From Leptolyngbya sp. FACHB-8 (GTDB taxonomy: Bacteria; Cyanobacteriota; Cyanobacteriia; Elainellales; Elainellaceae), in NCBI RefSeq assembly GCF_014695575.1, contig NZ_JACJOO010000035.1:1-58648 (forward strand): DNA of 58,648 bases. The letters are read 5' to 3'. A model generated the notes under the pieces. It worked only from the letters and a program-made list of their open reading frames with translations, was not told the DNA's origin and ran no database searches. This document shows, in pieces, positions 36,077 through 44,444 of the stretch. The number at the start of each line of letters is the position of its first letter. Position 1 is the stretch's first letter. A program made the translations under genes and the position numbers.

Positions 36077-36332
36077 GATGATTCAAAAACTTATTTTCCT
36101 TGCCGGTGCATAATCGTGCCGTTTACGGAAAGTGCTCTTATATCAAGCTTTGTAGCTTATGCGCTAGTGCAGGCTGTCTCCAATGTAAAGCGAACTGAAG
36201 TTTAGTTCTTTTTATGGGAGCCTGTGAAAATCTCAGAAACATTTCATGTAAATTTCCCCATAGAACCCTCTATCACGGGAGCATTTGCTTCTATGATTCA
36301 TTGATGTGGGGTTATGCAGGGGAGATAGTTCA

Positions 36333-36839
36333 TTGAGAAATATCTATAAGTACTGGAGAGCGATCGCCAGCGATGACAGTTTTCTTTCCCTGCTAAAAGG
36401 AACGGAAAGCTTAGTCGCAAAATTGCTATCGCTGGGAATGATCGTCGTTCTGATCGTAGCCAGCGTCGATTTATGGCGTGTCATGATCCGCCAGCTTGTG
36501 TTTGAAGAGCCCTACGGCTCCTTCACCTCCTCCCTACTGGAAATTTTTGGCTTGTTTCTGAACGTGCTGGTCGCCCTAGAGGTTCTGGAGAATATTTCTG
36601 CATACCTCAAAAAGCACGTTGTGCAAGTCGAACTTGTGATTGTGACATCCCTCACAGCCGTTGCCCGGAAAATTATCATCCTCGATTCCAAGTCGACCAC
36701 TGGGGTAGAGCTAATTGGGTTAGGTGTTGCAGTTTTAGCTTTGGCAGGCGGTTATTGGATCGTTCGGCATTCCAACCGCCACGATCGCAACCAGAATTCT
36801 GAACACGACCAGAATCCCGATCACTCCGACCACGATTAA
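36333..36839 (+). CDS. PsiE-family membrane protein
   Basis: The 168-residue product has four predicted membrane helices (LLSLGMIVVLIVASVDLW; IFGLFLNVLVALEVLE; VELVIVTSLTAVARKIIIL; LIGLGVAVLALAGGYWIV). The pattern is that of the phosphate-starvation-inducible PsiE family, including FLNVLVALEVLENISAYLKKHVV. I chose the TTG at 36333 because GGGGAG lies 8 bases upstream. A GTG at 36306 is the other option. The C-terminus is a His/Asp/Asn-rich tail (HDRNQNSEHDQNPDHSDHD). The role in phosphate stress is family-based inference. A strong hairpin follows. Confidence 0.75.
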   Translation: MRNIYKYWRAIASDDSFLSLLKGTESLVAKLLSLGMIVVLIVASVDLWRVMIRQLVFEEPYGSFTSSLLEIFGLFLNVLVALEVLENISAYLKKHVVQVELVIVTSLTAVARKIIILDSKSTTGVELIGLGVAVLALAGGYWIVRHSNRHDRNQNSEHDQNPDHSDHD

Positions 36840-36849
36840 CAAAGACAGG

Positions 36850-36912
36850 ACTCAAGCATTTGTGTTGTGCGGGGTGCTTAGCATCCGCACAACACAAATG
36901 CTTGAGTTTTTA
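36850..36912 (+). terminator. 23-bp hairpin behind the PsiE-like gene, GGGGTGCTT apex
   Basis: Arms 36850-36872 and 36885-36907 pair perfectly, and TTTTT follows. It works as a terminator by position and sequence, but its apex (GGGGTGCTTAGC) matches the palindromic elements at 9004-9084 and 21538-21628, so it is also a member of that repeat family. Confidence 0.8.
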
Positions 36913-37027
36913 TCCTGACGACGGTAGCGATCGCTATAGTTTGTAGTTAGCTGACTCGCCTATTGCTCTCTCGCTTGAGCAGAACTCTTTGCGCGAATCA
37001 TTGCGCCGTTGTCACTGAGGATCGACT

Positions 37028-37924
37028 TTGATTTCAAAACGCTCTTTTCCAACTCAACAGCTTCATAGCAAGCGCCCTACTACATTAGTCGCTCTGGCCG
37101 CAGGGGCGATCGCCCTGTTCCCTATCCACAGCTCACAGGCCAACCCCATTTCCAATGGGGCAGACTTGAAGGCCCCTAAGCTAACCCTTCAGCCAATACT
37201 GGAAAACAAATCCCAAACATTGGCTTCCGGGTTGGCGCTTAGCCAGAAAGTGCAACCTGATCCGATCTCCGAGGTTCCTTCAGCTCCGGCTGCGGCTGAA
37301 ACAACAGCCTCTCCAGTATTTGAGTCTTTTGGGGGATCGGCTCCTGACCCTACAACAGCGGAACTGGCAACGATTCCCATTGTTGCTGAAGCTGCATCAC
37401 CGGAGTCTACGGAGTTAGCCCAAAATAATTCTTCCGAGCCCATTCCGGCTTACGGGCAACAGGGATCTCAACGCTGGTACGTGCAGGGAGGCGCAGCCAG
37501 CAATCTGGATAGCGACGAAACGCGTAATTTTGGGTTGGTGGGCGCAGGTATTTCTCATTTCTTTTTGGATGGCAACAGCATCAACTTCGAGTTAAATGGC
37601 ATGGCCTTTAACCAACCGGGTGATGATGCCCTAGGTCTTAACCTGGCTGCAATCCTACGCTGGGATTTTATTCGTCAGCAAAACTGGTCTTTATACATTG
37701 ATGGCGGCGCAGGTCTCATAGGAACAACGGATAGCGTGCCTAGTGATGGCACTCGATATAACTTCACGCCTCAAGCAGGGGGTGGTGCTACCATTCGCTT
37801 GAACGAGCGTAACCGTCTTATGGTTGGAATACGTTGGCATCATATTTCCAATGCCGATACCTCTGACAGCAACCCTGGGCAAGATTTGATTTTTGGCTAT
37901 GTCGGGGTTAATTTTCCACGCTGA
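37028..37924 (+). CDS. Probable outer-membrane acyloxyacyl hydrolase, PagL-like
   Basis: The frame begins with TTG at 37028, supported by TGAGGA 6 bases upstream. The 298-residue product has a signal peptide (LVALAAGAIALFPIHSSQA), a long Pro/Ala/Thr-rich linker to about residue 145, and a C-terminal beta-barrel of about 150 residues. The segment RWHHISNADTSDSNPGQDLIFGY carries the His-x-Ser arrangement of the PagL family, which removes an acyl chain from lipid A. The extended linker is unusual for PagL. Activity on cyanobacterial lipid A is inference. Confidence 0.7.
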   Translation: MISKRSFPTQQLHSKRPTTLVALAAGAIALFPIHSSQANPISNGADLKAPKLTLQPILENKSQTLASGLALSQKVQPDPISEVPSAPAAAETTASPVFESFGGSAPDPTTAELATIPIVAEAASPESTELAQNNSSEPIPAYGQQGSQRWYVQGGAASNLDSDETRNFGLVGAGISHFFLDGNSINFELNGMAFNQPGDDALGLNLAAILRWDFIRQQNWSLYIDGGAGLIGTTDSVPSDGTRYNFTPQAGGGATIRLNERNRLMVGIRWHHISNADTSDSNPGQDLIFGYVGVNFPR

Positions 37925-37990
37925 GTCATTCGGTTGATAAAACGTGCGTGGCAGCCTGTACCGCGCACGTTTTTACCCATAGCTGAGTGA

Positions 37991-38028
37991 GAAATAGGAT
38001 ATGGAACCGCGGTTCCACATCCTATTTC
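37991..38028. repeat. 18-bp hairpin between convergent genes
   Basis: Arms 37991-38008 and 38011-38028 pair with one A-C position (G-U on the minus strand) and a 2-base spacer. It lies between the PagL-like gene and the convergent TetR gene and probably ends one or both transcripts. The stem resembles that at 18808-18846. Confidence 0.7.
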
Positions 38029-38047
38029 CCATTCAGAAATAAGGTTT

Positions 38048-38656
38048 TTATTCTATGAATGAACTGGCTCTTAAGCTATCCAGATGTCCGTGGAGATGCG
38101 TTACAGCATGACGTAGATAAGCAGAGTCATCATATAAAACGCTTAATACCATCGCACCTTCGAGTGTCGAAACAAAGATAGCTGCCAGGGCGTCAATGTT
38201 AATGGAATCGGGTAACTCACCCTGCTCGATCGCCTCTCGCGTTTTCTCAATAATTAGGTTCTGAAGTTTAGTCATGGCTTCCTGGGCTTTCTGGCGCAGG
38301 GGCAGCATGTGTCGCTTCGCCTCAACAGCCGTATTGAGCACCTGACAACCGCAGGGAAAAAGGGGATTTTGAATGTAGAGATCGGCAAAGGTGGTGGCGA
38401 TCGCCTTCAATTGCCCCAGAGCGGTTACCTCAGCATTCACTCCCTGCATCAATCGGGTCCCCAATACCGAGCAGGCATACTCAAACGTTTCCACCGCTAA
38501 CGCTTCTTTGCTGGTGAAGTGATTGTAAATTCCCCCTCGCTGAATGCCGGTCACGTGGGTAATGTCTTGCATCGATGTGGCCGCATACCCCTTCTGGTTG
38601 AAGAGAATGGCAACCTTCTGGAGAATCGCTTGCCGCGTTTTGTCACCTTTTCCCAT
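38048..38656 (-). CDS. TetR family transcriptional regulator
   Basis: This 202-residue repressor-type protein (start at the ATG at 38656; an upstream in-frame TTG exists) has the TetR DNA-binding domain at residues 1-50. The helix-turn-helix reads TSMQDITHVTGIQRGGIYNHFTSKEAL. The C-terminal ligand-binding and dimerisation part includes NPLFPCGCQVLNTAVEA. It is divergent from the KAS II gene, and a 24-bp palindrome lies just upstream of its start. It most likely represses itself and the KAS II gene in response to a small, perhaps acyl-type, ligand. Confidence 0.9.
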   Translation of the reverse strand: MGKGDKTRQAILQKVAILFNQKGYAATSMQDITHVTGIQRGGIYNHFTSKEALAVETFEYACSVLGTRLMQGVNAEVTALGQLKAIATTFADLYIQNPLFPCGCQVLNTAVEAKRHMLPLRQKAQEAMTKLQNLIIEKTREAIEQGELPDSINIDALAAIFVSTLEGAMVLSVLYDDSAYLRHAVTHLHGHLDSLRASSFIE

Positions 38657-38668
38657 GGAGTTCAAGAA

Positions 38669-38692
38669 ATAATACCGATTGGTCGGTATTAT
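38669..38692. promoter_or_regulatory. Probable TetR operator
   Basis: ATAATACCGA and TCGGTATTAT (38669-38678 and 38683-38692) form a perfect 10-bp inverted repeat around TTGG. It starts 13 bases upstream of the TetR ATG and 48 bases before the fabF ATG. Position and symmetry fit the operator of the divergent pair. Confidence 0.75.
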
Positions 38693-38739
38693 ATTACAGT
38701 AGGATTAGCCATGTTCGTGAATGCCTGTCTGACCGCCCT

Positions 38740-39990
38740 ATGCATACGCCAGAAAGAATTGTGGTTACGGGACTGGGAGCTGTGACCCCCATCGGGCTCT
38801 CGGTTGACGACTTTTGGAAAGCCATGATGCGGGGAGAGAGTGGTGCCGCGCCGATCGCCCGCTTCGATGCCAGCCCCTTCAAAACCCGCTTTGCCTGTGA
38901 AGTGAAAGGCTTTGACCCGCTGGATTATATGGAACGGAAACAAGCTTCACGGCTTGATCTGTTCTGCCAATATGCGTTGGCCGCGACACAGCAGGCTATT
39001 GACCATGCTCACCTGAACCTGGCGAAGTATTCTCAAGACGTGCGCGATCGCATCGGCGTAGTCCTGGGCTCAGGCATTGGTGGGCTACAAGTGCTAGAAA
39101 CTCAGGCCAAAGTGCTGATCGAGAAGGGAGCCAACGCGTTATCCCCCTTCATGATTCCGATGATGATTGGCAACATGGCGGCCGGGATGGTCGCCATGCA
39201 GCATCGGCTGCGCGGCCCCAGCCACGGCGTTACCTCCGCCTGCACTACGGGCAACGATGCCATTCGCGATGCCATTATGTTGTTGCGGCATGGCCATGCT
39301 GACGTAGTTGTATGTGGTGGCAGCGAGGCTCCCATTACACCTCTGGGGGTCGGCGGCTTTGCCTCCATGCGCGCCCTCTCAACCCGCAATGAAGACCCCC
39401 AAACGGCAAGTCGCCCCTTTGATGCCAATCGCGATGGCTTTGTCGTGGGAGAAGGCGCCGGGGTGCTCATTCTCGAAACCCTGAGTCACGCCCAGGCCCG
39501 TGACGCCACAATTTATGCAGAAGTAGCAGGCTTTGGGGCATCGTCTGACGCCTACCACTACGCCACCCCCGACCCCTCCGGAGGTGGCGTTATTCTCTCC
39601 ATGCAACGAGCGTTGCAGGATGCAAACATTGCTCCTGAGGCCGTCGATTATATCAACCTGCACGCCACCTCGACGCCATTAGGGGATGTTGCAGAATCAA
39701 ATGCTATCAAGCGAGTCTTTGGCCCACACGCTTACCAGATGAAGCTGTCGGCGACCAAAAGCATGACTGGGCACCTATTGGGAGCTGCTGGAGCGATTGA
39801 GGCGATCGCCACCATCCTCGCCATGCAATACAACCTGATTCCGCCCACCATCAACGTGCAATCTCTGGATGCGGAGTGCGACCTGGATTACACCTTAGAA
39901 AAACCCCAGACCAGGGAAATTAACGTCGCCTTATCCAATGCCTTTGGATTTGGCGGGCACAACACTACTCTTGTATTTCGCAGAATTTAG
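38740..39990 (+). CDS. fabF: Beta-ketoacyl-ACP synthase II (FabF/KAS II type)
   Basis: The enzyme condenses malonyl-ACP with a growing acyl-ACP. The 416-residue sequence is a complete KAS with the catalytic triad C168 (TSACTTGND), H308 (LHATSTPLGD) and H345 (SMTGHLLGAAG), plus K340. It is not next to acpP or other fatty-acid genes, and a divergent TetR gene with a shared operator controls the promoter region. This suggests a regulated, perhaps second, KAS rather than the main housekeeping copy. That is inference. Confidence 0.92.
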   Translation: MHTPERIVVTGLGAVTPIGLSVDDFWKAMMRGESGAAPIARFDASPFKTRFACEVKGFDPLDYMERKQASRLDLFCQYALAATQQAIDHAHLNLAKYSQDVRDRIGVVLGSGIGGLQVLETQAKVLIEKGANALSPFMIPMMIGNMAAGMVAMQHRLRGPSHGVTSACTTGNDAIRDAIMLLRHGHADVVVCGGSEAPITPLGVGGFASMRALSTRNEDPQTASRPFDANRDGFVVGEGAGVLILETLSHAQARDATIYAEVAGFGASSDAYHYATPDPSGGGVILSMQRALQDANIAPEAVDYINLHATSTPLGDVAESNAIKRVFGPHAYQMKLSATKSMTGHLLGAAGAIEAIATILAMQYNLIPPTINVQSLDAECDLDYTLEKPQTREINVALSNAFGFGGHNTTLVFRRI

Positions 39991-40016
39991 AAAAATCTTG
40001 AGCTAAAAATAGCCTG

Positions 40017-40047
40017 GAAACCCGGTGTTTTAGAAACATTGGGTTTC
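40017..40047 (+). terminator. Hairpin behind fabF
   Basis: Arms 40017-40030 and 40034-40047 form a 14-bp stem with two G-T pairs. It begins 27 bases past the fabF stop. A second palindrome (AGGAGATTT/AAATCTCCT, 40093-40137) lies between it and the convergent transporter gene. Confidence 0.6.
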
Positions 40048-40169
40048 TCAATATTCAGCCAATGGTTCTGTCTCACACACCATCCACTGTTTAGGAGATT
40101 TCTGAGAAACAATATCCCCATTATTTGGAAATCTCCTTAGAAGTTACGCTAGAACGCTCGGTCGTTTTA

Positions 40170-40625
40170 TTACCGTTTGCCATAGGCCACCAACGAAGCC
40201 CCCAAAACAACCAGCACAACTCCCCCAATCCGTTCTGGCGTAGCGGGAAACTTCGTCAGCCCGAGAGCTCCTTGCTGATCGAGAAACAGAGCCGCGATCA
40301 TTTGACCGGCGATCGTCAGGGACAGGGTCAAGGTTGCCCCAATTTTCTGAGTCGCAAAAATCGTTGACCAGACATACAACGTTCCCAAACACCCACCAAC
40401 CCACATCCACCAGGAGCTTTGAGATAGAGAAATCCAGGTGGGCAAGGGATATTGAGCCACGACACAAATCGTCAGGGATGCCAGCGTTCCCACCAGGTAG
40501 GACACAAACGTGACCTGCATGGGTTCTCCTACATACCGTCGTAGCAGAGTATTCAGGGCTACCTGAATCGGTAAAACAGCTCCGCCCGCCAGAGCCGCAA
40601 GCAGAAAGATCGTGCGTCCGTTCAT
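40170..40625 (-). CDS. DMT-superfamily transporter, DUF606/YdcZ type
   Basis: The 151-residue protein has about five predicted membrane helices and the family's opening GGAVLPIQVALNTLLRRYVGEP. It ends LVVLGASLVAYG. Proteins of this type are half-size members of the drug/metabolite transporter superfamily, and two copies usually pair. Only one is present here. The substrate is unknown. Two or three MarR-type operator palindromes lie 85-150 bases upstream of the start, so it is probably regulated. Confidence 0.85.
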   Translation of the reverse strand: MNGRTIFLLAALAGGAVLPIQVALNTLLRRYVGEPMQVTFVSYLVGTLASLTICVVAQYPLPTWISLSQSSWWMWVGGCLGTLYVWSTIFATQKIGATLTLSLTIAGQMIAALFLDQQGALGLTKFPATPERIGGVVLVVLGASLVAYGKR

Positions 40626-40709
40626 TCAAGTCTCCAAAAGCTTTAATAACCCCTGTTTCGGTGCTGTATCGCGATCGCCTACCTGCACAGCCAGAAAAGG
40701 CAAAACATT

Positions 40710-40777
40710 TATCTCGATCTCAAGATATTTTTCATTAAAGCATCTGTTTAGCTTGACATCAAGATATTTGAGATCAA
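40710..40777. promoter_or_regulatory. MarR-type operator cluster
   Basis: TATCTCGATCTCAAGATA (40710-40727) and TAGCTTGACATCAAGATA (40749-40766) are each one mismatch from the perfect palindrome TATCTTGA-NN-TCAAGATA. A shorter core TTGAGATCAA follows at 40768-40777. Such sites are bound by MarR-family repressors. They lie upstream of the transporter gene. Confidence 0.6.
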
Positions 40778-40784
40778 GTAATTA

Positions 40785-40908
40785 AACTTCAGTTCGGGAT
40801 AAGCTGAAGTGCTTCTTTTGGCGTGCGCAAAGCGCACGCCAAAAGAAGCGTTTTCGAGTGCCGCGCGTTGCGCGGCACTCGAAAACGCCCTTAATCCAAA
40901 CTCAGGTT
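40785..40908. repeat. Three-way-junction palindromic element, copy 2 of the AACCTGAGTTCGGG family
   Basis: The outer arms (40785-40798 and 40895-40908) are partly decayed. Arm 1 is an 18-bp perfect hairpin (40811-40828 with 40832-40849). Arm 2 is a 19-bp perfect hairpin (40848-40866 with 40870-40888). Arm 2 shares GCGTTTTCGAGTGCCGC with copy 1 at 18857-18976, whereas arm 1 differs in both strands of its stem. Confidence 0.85.
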
Positions 40909-40916
40909 ATTTAAAG

Positions 40917-40998
40917 AACCTGAATTCGGGTTAAGCCCAAAATGGGCTTTTTTAAGGAGCGCGCCCCTCGAAAAAGCCCTTAGCCCCAAGCTCAGGTT
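40917..40998. repeat. Three-way-junction palindromic element, copy 3, in tandem
   Basis: The outer arms are AACCTGAATTCGGG (40917-40930) and its near-complement (40985-40998). Arm 1 is short (AAGCCC/GGGCTT, 40933-40949). Arm 2 starts GGGCTTTTTT at 40944, pairs with 40966-40979 and contains one G-T pair. It follows copy 2 after 8 bases and keeps the layout with shorter arms. Confidence 0.75.
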
Positions 40999-41302
40999 AA
41001 AGACGTTTATTTATAGATAGGTGCACGAAAAACCATCCTTTTCTGATGCAGGGAGACATCGGCGGGTTGAATAACCCCAAAACCACATATAGAATATGCA
41101 CGACATAAAGCGTTCGCGGACATACTATATGTGGATAAAGATGATCATGCTCCCTCTATTTGAGGGCGATCGCCACTCCTCAAACATCCTGTCCTCAACG
41201 TGGTAAATATGCGAACATACTTACTAACAAGCCGCTAGGCTTGCCAAGCGACGCATCTCCATTCAGCCAATACTCTGGAACAAGACCGGGAATTCTACAA
41301 AG

Positions 41303-43573
41303 ATGAACCCGGTGCATCCTACTCCACCTACAATGTTTCTCCCCAATCCCACAGCACCCGTTCTGAAAACGCCTCGTGAGGCTCTCAAGCACTACTTTGG
41401 CTACGAGCAGTTTCGCCCTGGGCAGGAAGAAATTATTCAGGCAACTCTCTCCCATCAGGACGTCCTGGTGATTATGCCAACGGGGGGTGGAAAGTCATTG
41501 TGCTACCAGCTTCCAGCGTTGCTACGTCCAGGGTTAACGGTTGTCGTCTCCCCCCTGATCGCGCTTATGCAGGATCAGGTTAAGGGGCTACAGGATAACG
41601 GCATTGCAGCCACCTTCCTCAATAGCTCTGTGGGTGGGCAGGAAGCGTTTCAACGGCGGCAGGCGGTCCTGGAAGGGCGGGTCAAGTTGCTCTATGTGGC
41701 ACCTGAGCGCTTGCTGAGTGAGTCATTTCTGGAATTTCTGACGGAAGTGCAGGATACCGTTGGATTGGGAAGCTTTGCGATCGATGAGGCCCACTGTGTA
41801 TCCCAATGGGGCCACGATTTTCGCCCAGAATATCGGCAGCTGAGTCAGTTGCGCCAACGCTATCCCCGCGTGTCGATGATAGCGCTCACAGCCACCGCTA
41901 CAGAGCGCGTACGGCTGGATATTGAAGAGCAGTTGGAGTTGCGATCGCCCCACATCCACATTGCCAGCTTCAACCGCCCCAACCTCTATTACGAAGTGCG
42001 CCCCAAGGAGAAAAACTCCTACGCAGAATTATTGGATTATATCCGTCGCACACCGGGAACGGGCATCATCTACTGCTTCAGCCGCAAGCGAGTGGATGAG
42101 CTATCCTATCGCCTTCAGCAAGATGGAATTGACGCTCTGCCTTATCACGCGGGGATGACCAACAACCTGCGGAGTGAAAACCAGGAGCGATTTACCCGAG
42201 ACGATGCGCGGATTATTGTTGCCACCAATGCCTTTGGTATGGGTATCAACAAACCAGACGTACGCTTTGTGATCCACTACGATCTCCCTCAAAACCTGGA
42301 GAGCTATTACCAGGAAGCCGGACGGGCCGGGCGGGATGGAGAGGAGGCTCAGTGCATTTTATTCTTCAGCTATGGTGATACTCGCTCGATTGAGTTTTTG
42401 ATTGATCAGAAGCGCCATCCTGAAACCGGCGACCCTCTGGAGGAAGAGCAGCAGATTGCCCGTCAGCAATTGCGGCAGATGGTGGACTATGTCAGCAGCC
42501 CCGTTTGCCGTCGCACAATCCAATTGCGCTATTTTGGGGAAACGTTGGAGGGGAACTGCGCCAACTGCGACAATTGCCTGCGCCCCGACCCAATTGAAGA
42601 TTGGACGGTAGAAGCTCAGAAATTCCTCTCCTGTGTAGCCCGCTGCAAAGAGCGCTTTGGCATGGTCTACATCATCGACGTGCTGCGAGGGGCGAAGGTC
42701 AAACGGATTCTTGAGAATGGCCACGATAAGCTGTCTACCTATGGCATTGGGCGCGATCGCTCCAAAGATGACTGGAAGCTGCTGGCGCGATCGCTGCTGC
42801 ACCAGGGTGTGTTAGACGAAACCACAGACGGCTACAGCATTCTCCGCCTCAACGCGCAGAGTTGGGAAGTTATGCGAGGACAGCGGTCCGTACTGATTTC
42901 GGTACCACCCCGAGCCGTACAGACCGAGCCAGACATGGAAGAGGGCGATCGCACCACAAACGACCTGCTCTTCGATACCCTGCGCCGCCTCCGCAAACGC
43001 CTTGCTGATGCTCGCAACCTGGCACCTTACATGGTCTTTCCAGACTCTAGCTTGCGCCATATGGCTCGGATGAAGCCCCGTACTCCCGAGCAGTTCATCA
43101 AAATTTCAGGCGTCGGTCAGCAGAAGCTAGAACTCTACGGCTTAGCCTTTATGGAAGCCATCCGTCAGATCTGCGGAGACGAGGAGCCCATCACGGCATC
43201 CTCCGAGGCTGGGGAGGTAGCAGCAGTCCCCTCGAGCCAGAGGCCCCCCCTACTGGCCCGTACCCAATTTGCCACGCTCGATCTCCATCTGGAGGGCTGC
43301 TCTCCTGAAGAAATTGCCACCAAGCGTGGCTTGAAGCTCACGACAGTTTACGACCATCTGGTGCAATTACTAGAAGCCGGCCGACCGGTCAACTTAGATG
43401 CTCTGGTAGAGCCAGAGCGACAAACCCCGATTTGGGAAGCCTTCGAGATTAAGGGAGATATTTTCCTGAAGGAGCTGCGGGAGTTTTTAGGGGAGGCCTA
43501 TAACTATGACGAAATCAAGCTAGTCCGAGGGGCATGGCGGCGATCGCGTCAGGCTCCAGCAGAAGAGTTTTGA
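41303..43573 (+). CDS. recQ: ATP-dependent DNA helicase RecQ
   Basis: RecQ unwinds DNA 3'-to-5' in recombination and fork repair. The 756-residue protein has the P-loop [14 protein letters not shown] (from about residue 57), [17 protein letters not shown] (about 160) and helicase motif [10 protein letters not shown]. Four zinc-binding cysteines follow (CRR...CANCDNC), then the winged-helix RQC region, an HRDC domain (about 565-640) and a C-terminal helix-turn-helix tail ([22 protein letters not shown]). This is the long bacterial form. It converges with the methyltransferase gene, with only 7 bases between stops. Confidence 0.95.
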   Translation: MNPVHPTPPTMFLPNPTAPVLKTPREALKHYFGYEQFRPGQEEIIQATLSHQDVLVIMPTGGGKSLCYQLPALLRPGLTVVVSPLIALMQDQVKGLQDNGIAATFLNSSVGGQEAFQRRQAVLEGRVKLLYVAPERLLSESFLEFLTEVQDTVGLGSFAIDEAHCVSQWGHDFRPEYRQLSQLRQRYPRVSMIALTATATERVRLDIEEQLELRSPHIHIASFNRPNLYYEVRPKEKNSYAELLDYIRRTPGTGIIYCFSRKRVDELSYRLQQDGIDALPYHAGMTNNLRSENQERFTRDDARIIVATNAFGMGINKPDVRFVIHYDLPQNLESYYQEAGRAGRDGEEAQCILFFSYGDTRSIEFLIDQKRHPETGDPLEEEQQIARQQLRQMVDYVSSPVCRRTIQLRYFGETLEGNCANCDNCLRPDPIEDWTVEAQKFLSCVARCKERFGMVYIIDVLRGAKVKRILENGHDKLSTYGIGRDRSKDDWKLLARSLLHQGVLDETTDGYSILRLNAQSWEVMRGQRSVLISVPPRAVQTEPDMEEGDRTTNDLLFDTLRRLRKRLADARNLAPYMVFPDSSLRHMARMKPRTPEQFIKISGVGQQKLELYGLAFMEAIRQICGDEEPITASSEAGEVAAVPSSQRPPLLARTQFATLDLHLEGCSPEEIATKRGLKLTTVYDHLVQLLEAGRPVNLDALVEPERQTPIWEAFEIKGDIFLKELREFLGEAYNYDEIKLVRGAWRRSRQAPAEEF

Positions 43574-43580
43574 TCGGCCG

Positions 43581-44210
43581 CTACAATGGCTTCACCCCAA
43601 TTAGCAAAGCCATTTCTAGCCATTTCCAATAACAATCCACATCGTCGAAACCCAGCTCTCGAAGCCAAACCAGTTGAGTTTCTACATCCAACAAAATATT
43701 TGAAGGGTCCTCTTGATGGGGGTCGTAACCGATCGCTGCCATAAATTGGCGGTGTAAGCGTGGGGTGGGAGATGCAACATGTTCCAGGTTGCAGAAGATG
43801 CCACCGGGTTCCAGTCGCTCAAAAATTTCCTGGTACAGCTCCCGCTTACGAGAGTGAGCCAGGTGGTGAATGGCAAAGCTGGAGACAATCGCATCGAAAG
43901 AGCCGAGGTCTGGCAACGGCTGATCGAGATTGTGGGCAATGACCTGAGTCGTAGGGTCATTAGCAAAGCGTGAGCGCACTGCGGCCAGCATCGTGTCCGA
44001 GAAATCGAGGGCAACGCTGCTAGACTGGGGGCGATCGATCTTAAGAAGCGCTAACAACCGACCATCTCCGGTTCCCAAATCAAGAATACGGCGCACAGTA
44101 CGGGGTACATGGTCCAGCAATACCCGTTCCCCTTCTGTACGATGGGGAATTTGATCGGCTCGGGCCAGATAGCTCAGGGCATGGTCTGCGGAGGTCCAAA
44201 GGTTTGTCAT
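43581..44210 (-). CDS. Class I SAM-dependent methyltransferase
   Basis: This 209-residue soluble enzyme has SAM-binding motif I ILDLGTGDGRLLALL (about 41-55), the acidic end of strand 2 (VALDFSDTML) and a central FDAIVSSFAIHHLAHSRK. The sequence resembles the small UbiE/COG2226-type methyltransferases. The substrate is not predictable. The stop codon is 7 bases from that of convergent recQ, and no terminator fits between them, so antisense overlap of the transcripts is likely. Confidence 0.87.
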   Translation of the reverse strand: MTNLWTSADHALSYLARADQIPHRTEGERVLLDHVPRTVRRILDLGTGDGRLLALLKIDRPQSSSVALDFSDTMLAAVRSRFANDPTTQVIAHNLDQPLPDLGSFDAIVSSFAIHHLAHSRKRELYQEIFERLEPGGIFCNLEHVASPTPRLHRQFMAAIGYDPHQEDPSNILLDVETQLVWLRELGFDDVDCYWKWLEMALLIGVKPL

Positions 44211-44301
44211 AGCCTGCGGGATATAGCTAGAACCCCATTTTTCTTAAAACTTCTCAATTGCGCAAGTATGGCGATCGCCGTCTTGATTCTCGTTGCCGAA
44301 T

Positions 44302-44363
44302 ATAGCGCTGTGCGCGTTGATTAAGTACGGTGGTGTGGGGCACAATGTGCCCCACACCACCGT
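44302..44363. repeat. Nested palindromic element, copy B of the TATAGCGC family
   Basis: A TATAGCGCTGTGC...TTAAGTAC leader is followed by a 17-bp perfect stem (44327-44343 with 44347-44363, loop AAT). Relative to copy A (5032-5126, opposite orientation) the stem has GGTGGTG for GGTGATG, and the partner arm has the matching C for T. It lies about 80 bases upstream of the debranching enzyme gene. Confidence 0.8.
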
Positions 44364-44444
44364 TGCTGATTTATCGCTTTTGGAGGAGCTTAAGCAAAGT
44401 CTAAGCTTCTACAAGGTGAGGTATGACTCTGATACGCTCCCTTT

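Larger units (their letters stand above)
35958..36332. other. Intergenic region behind guaA with DnaA-box cluster
   Basis: This gap of about 375 bp contains the guaA terminator, five DnaA-box-like 9-mers in 66 bases, and then an AT-richer stretch before the PsiE-like gene. No RNA gene is recognised. Confidence 0.55.
40626..41302. other. Divergent intergenic region with operators and tandem palindromic elements
   Basis: This 677-bp gap between the transporter and recQ contains operator-like palindromes (40710-40777) and two tandem three-way-junction elements (40785-40998). It also has an inverted pair CCACATATAG/CTATATGTGG (41083-41092, 41125-41134) about 170 bases upstream of recQ. Confidence 0.6.

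Noticed and set aside
36002-36205. 67-codon plus-strand frame over the DnaA-box cluster
   Set aside because: The coding potential comes from the repeated CCACAGG/TGTGGAA boxes. It has no start signal or domain.
40785-40998. CRISPR-like repeat arrangement
   Set aside because: Two related copies are adjacent, but they are self-complementary elements of unequal length without constant repeats or spacers, and there are no cas genes.
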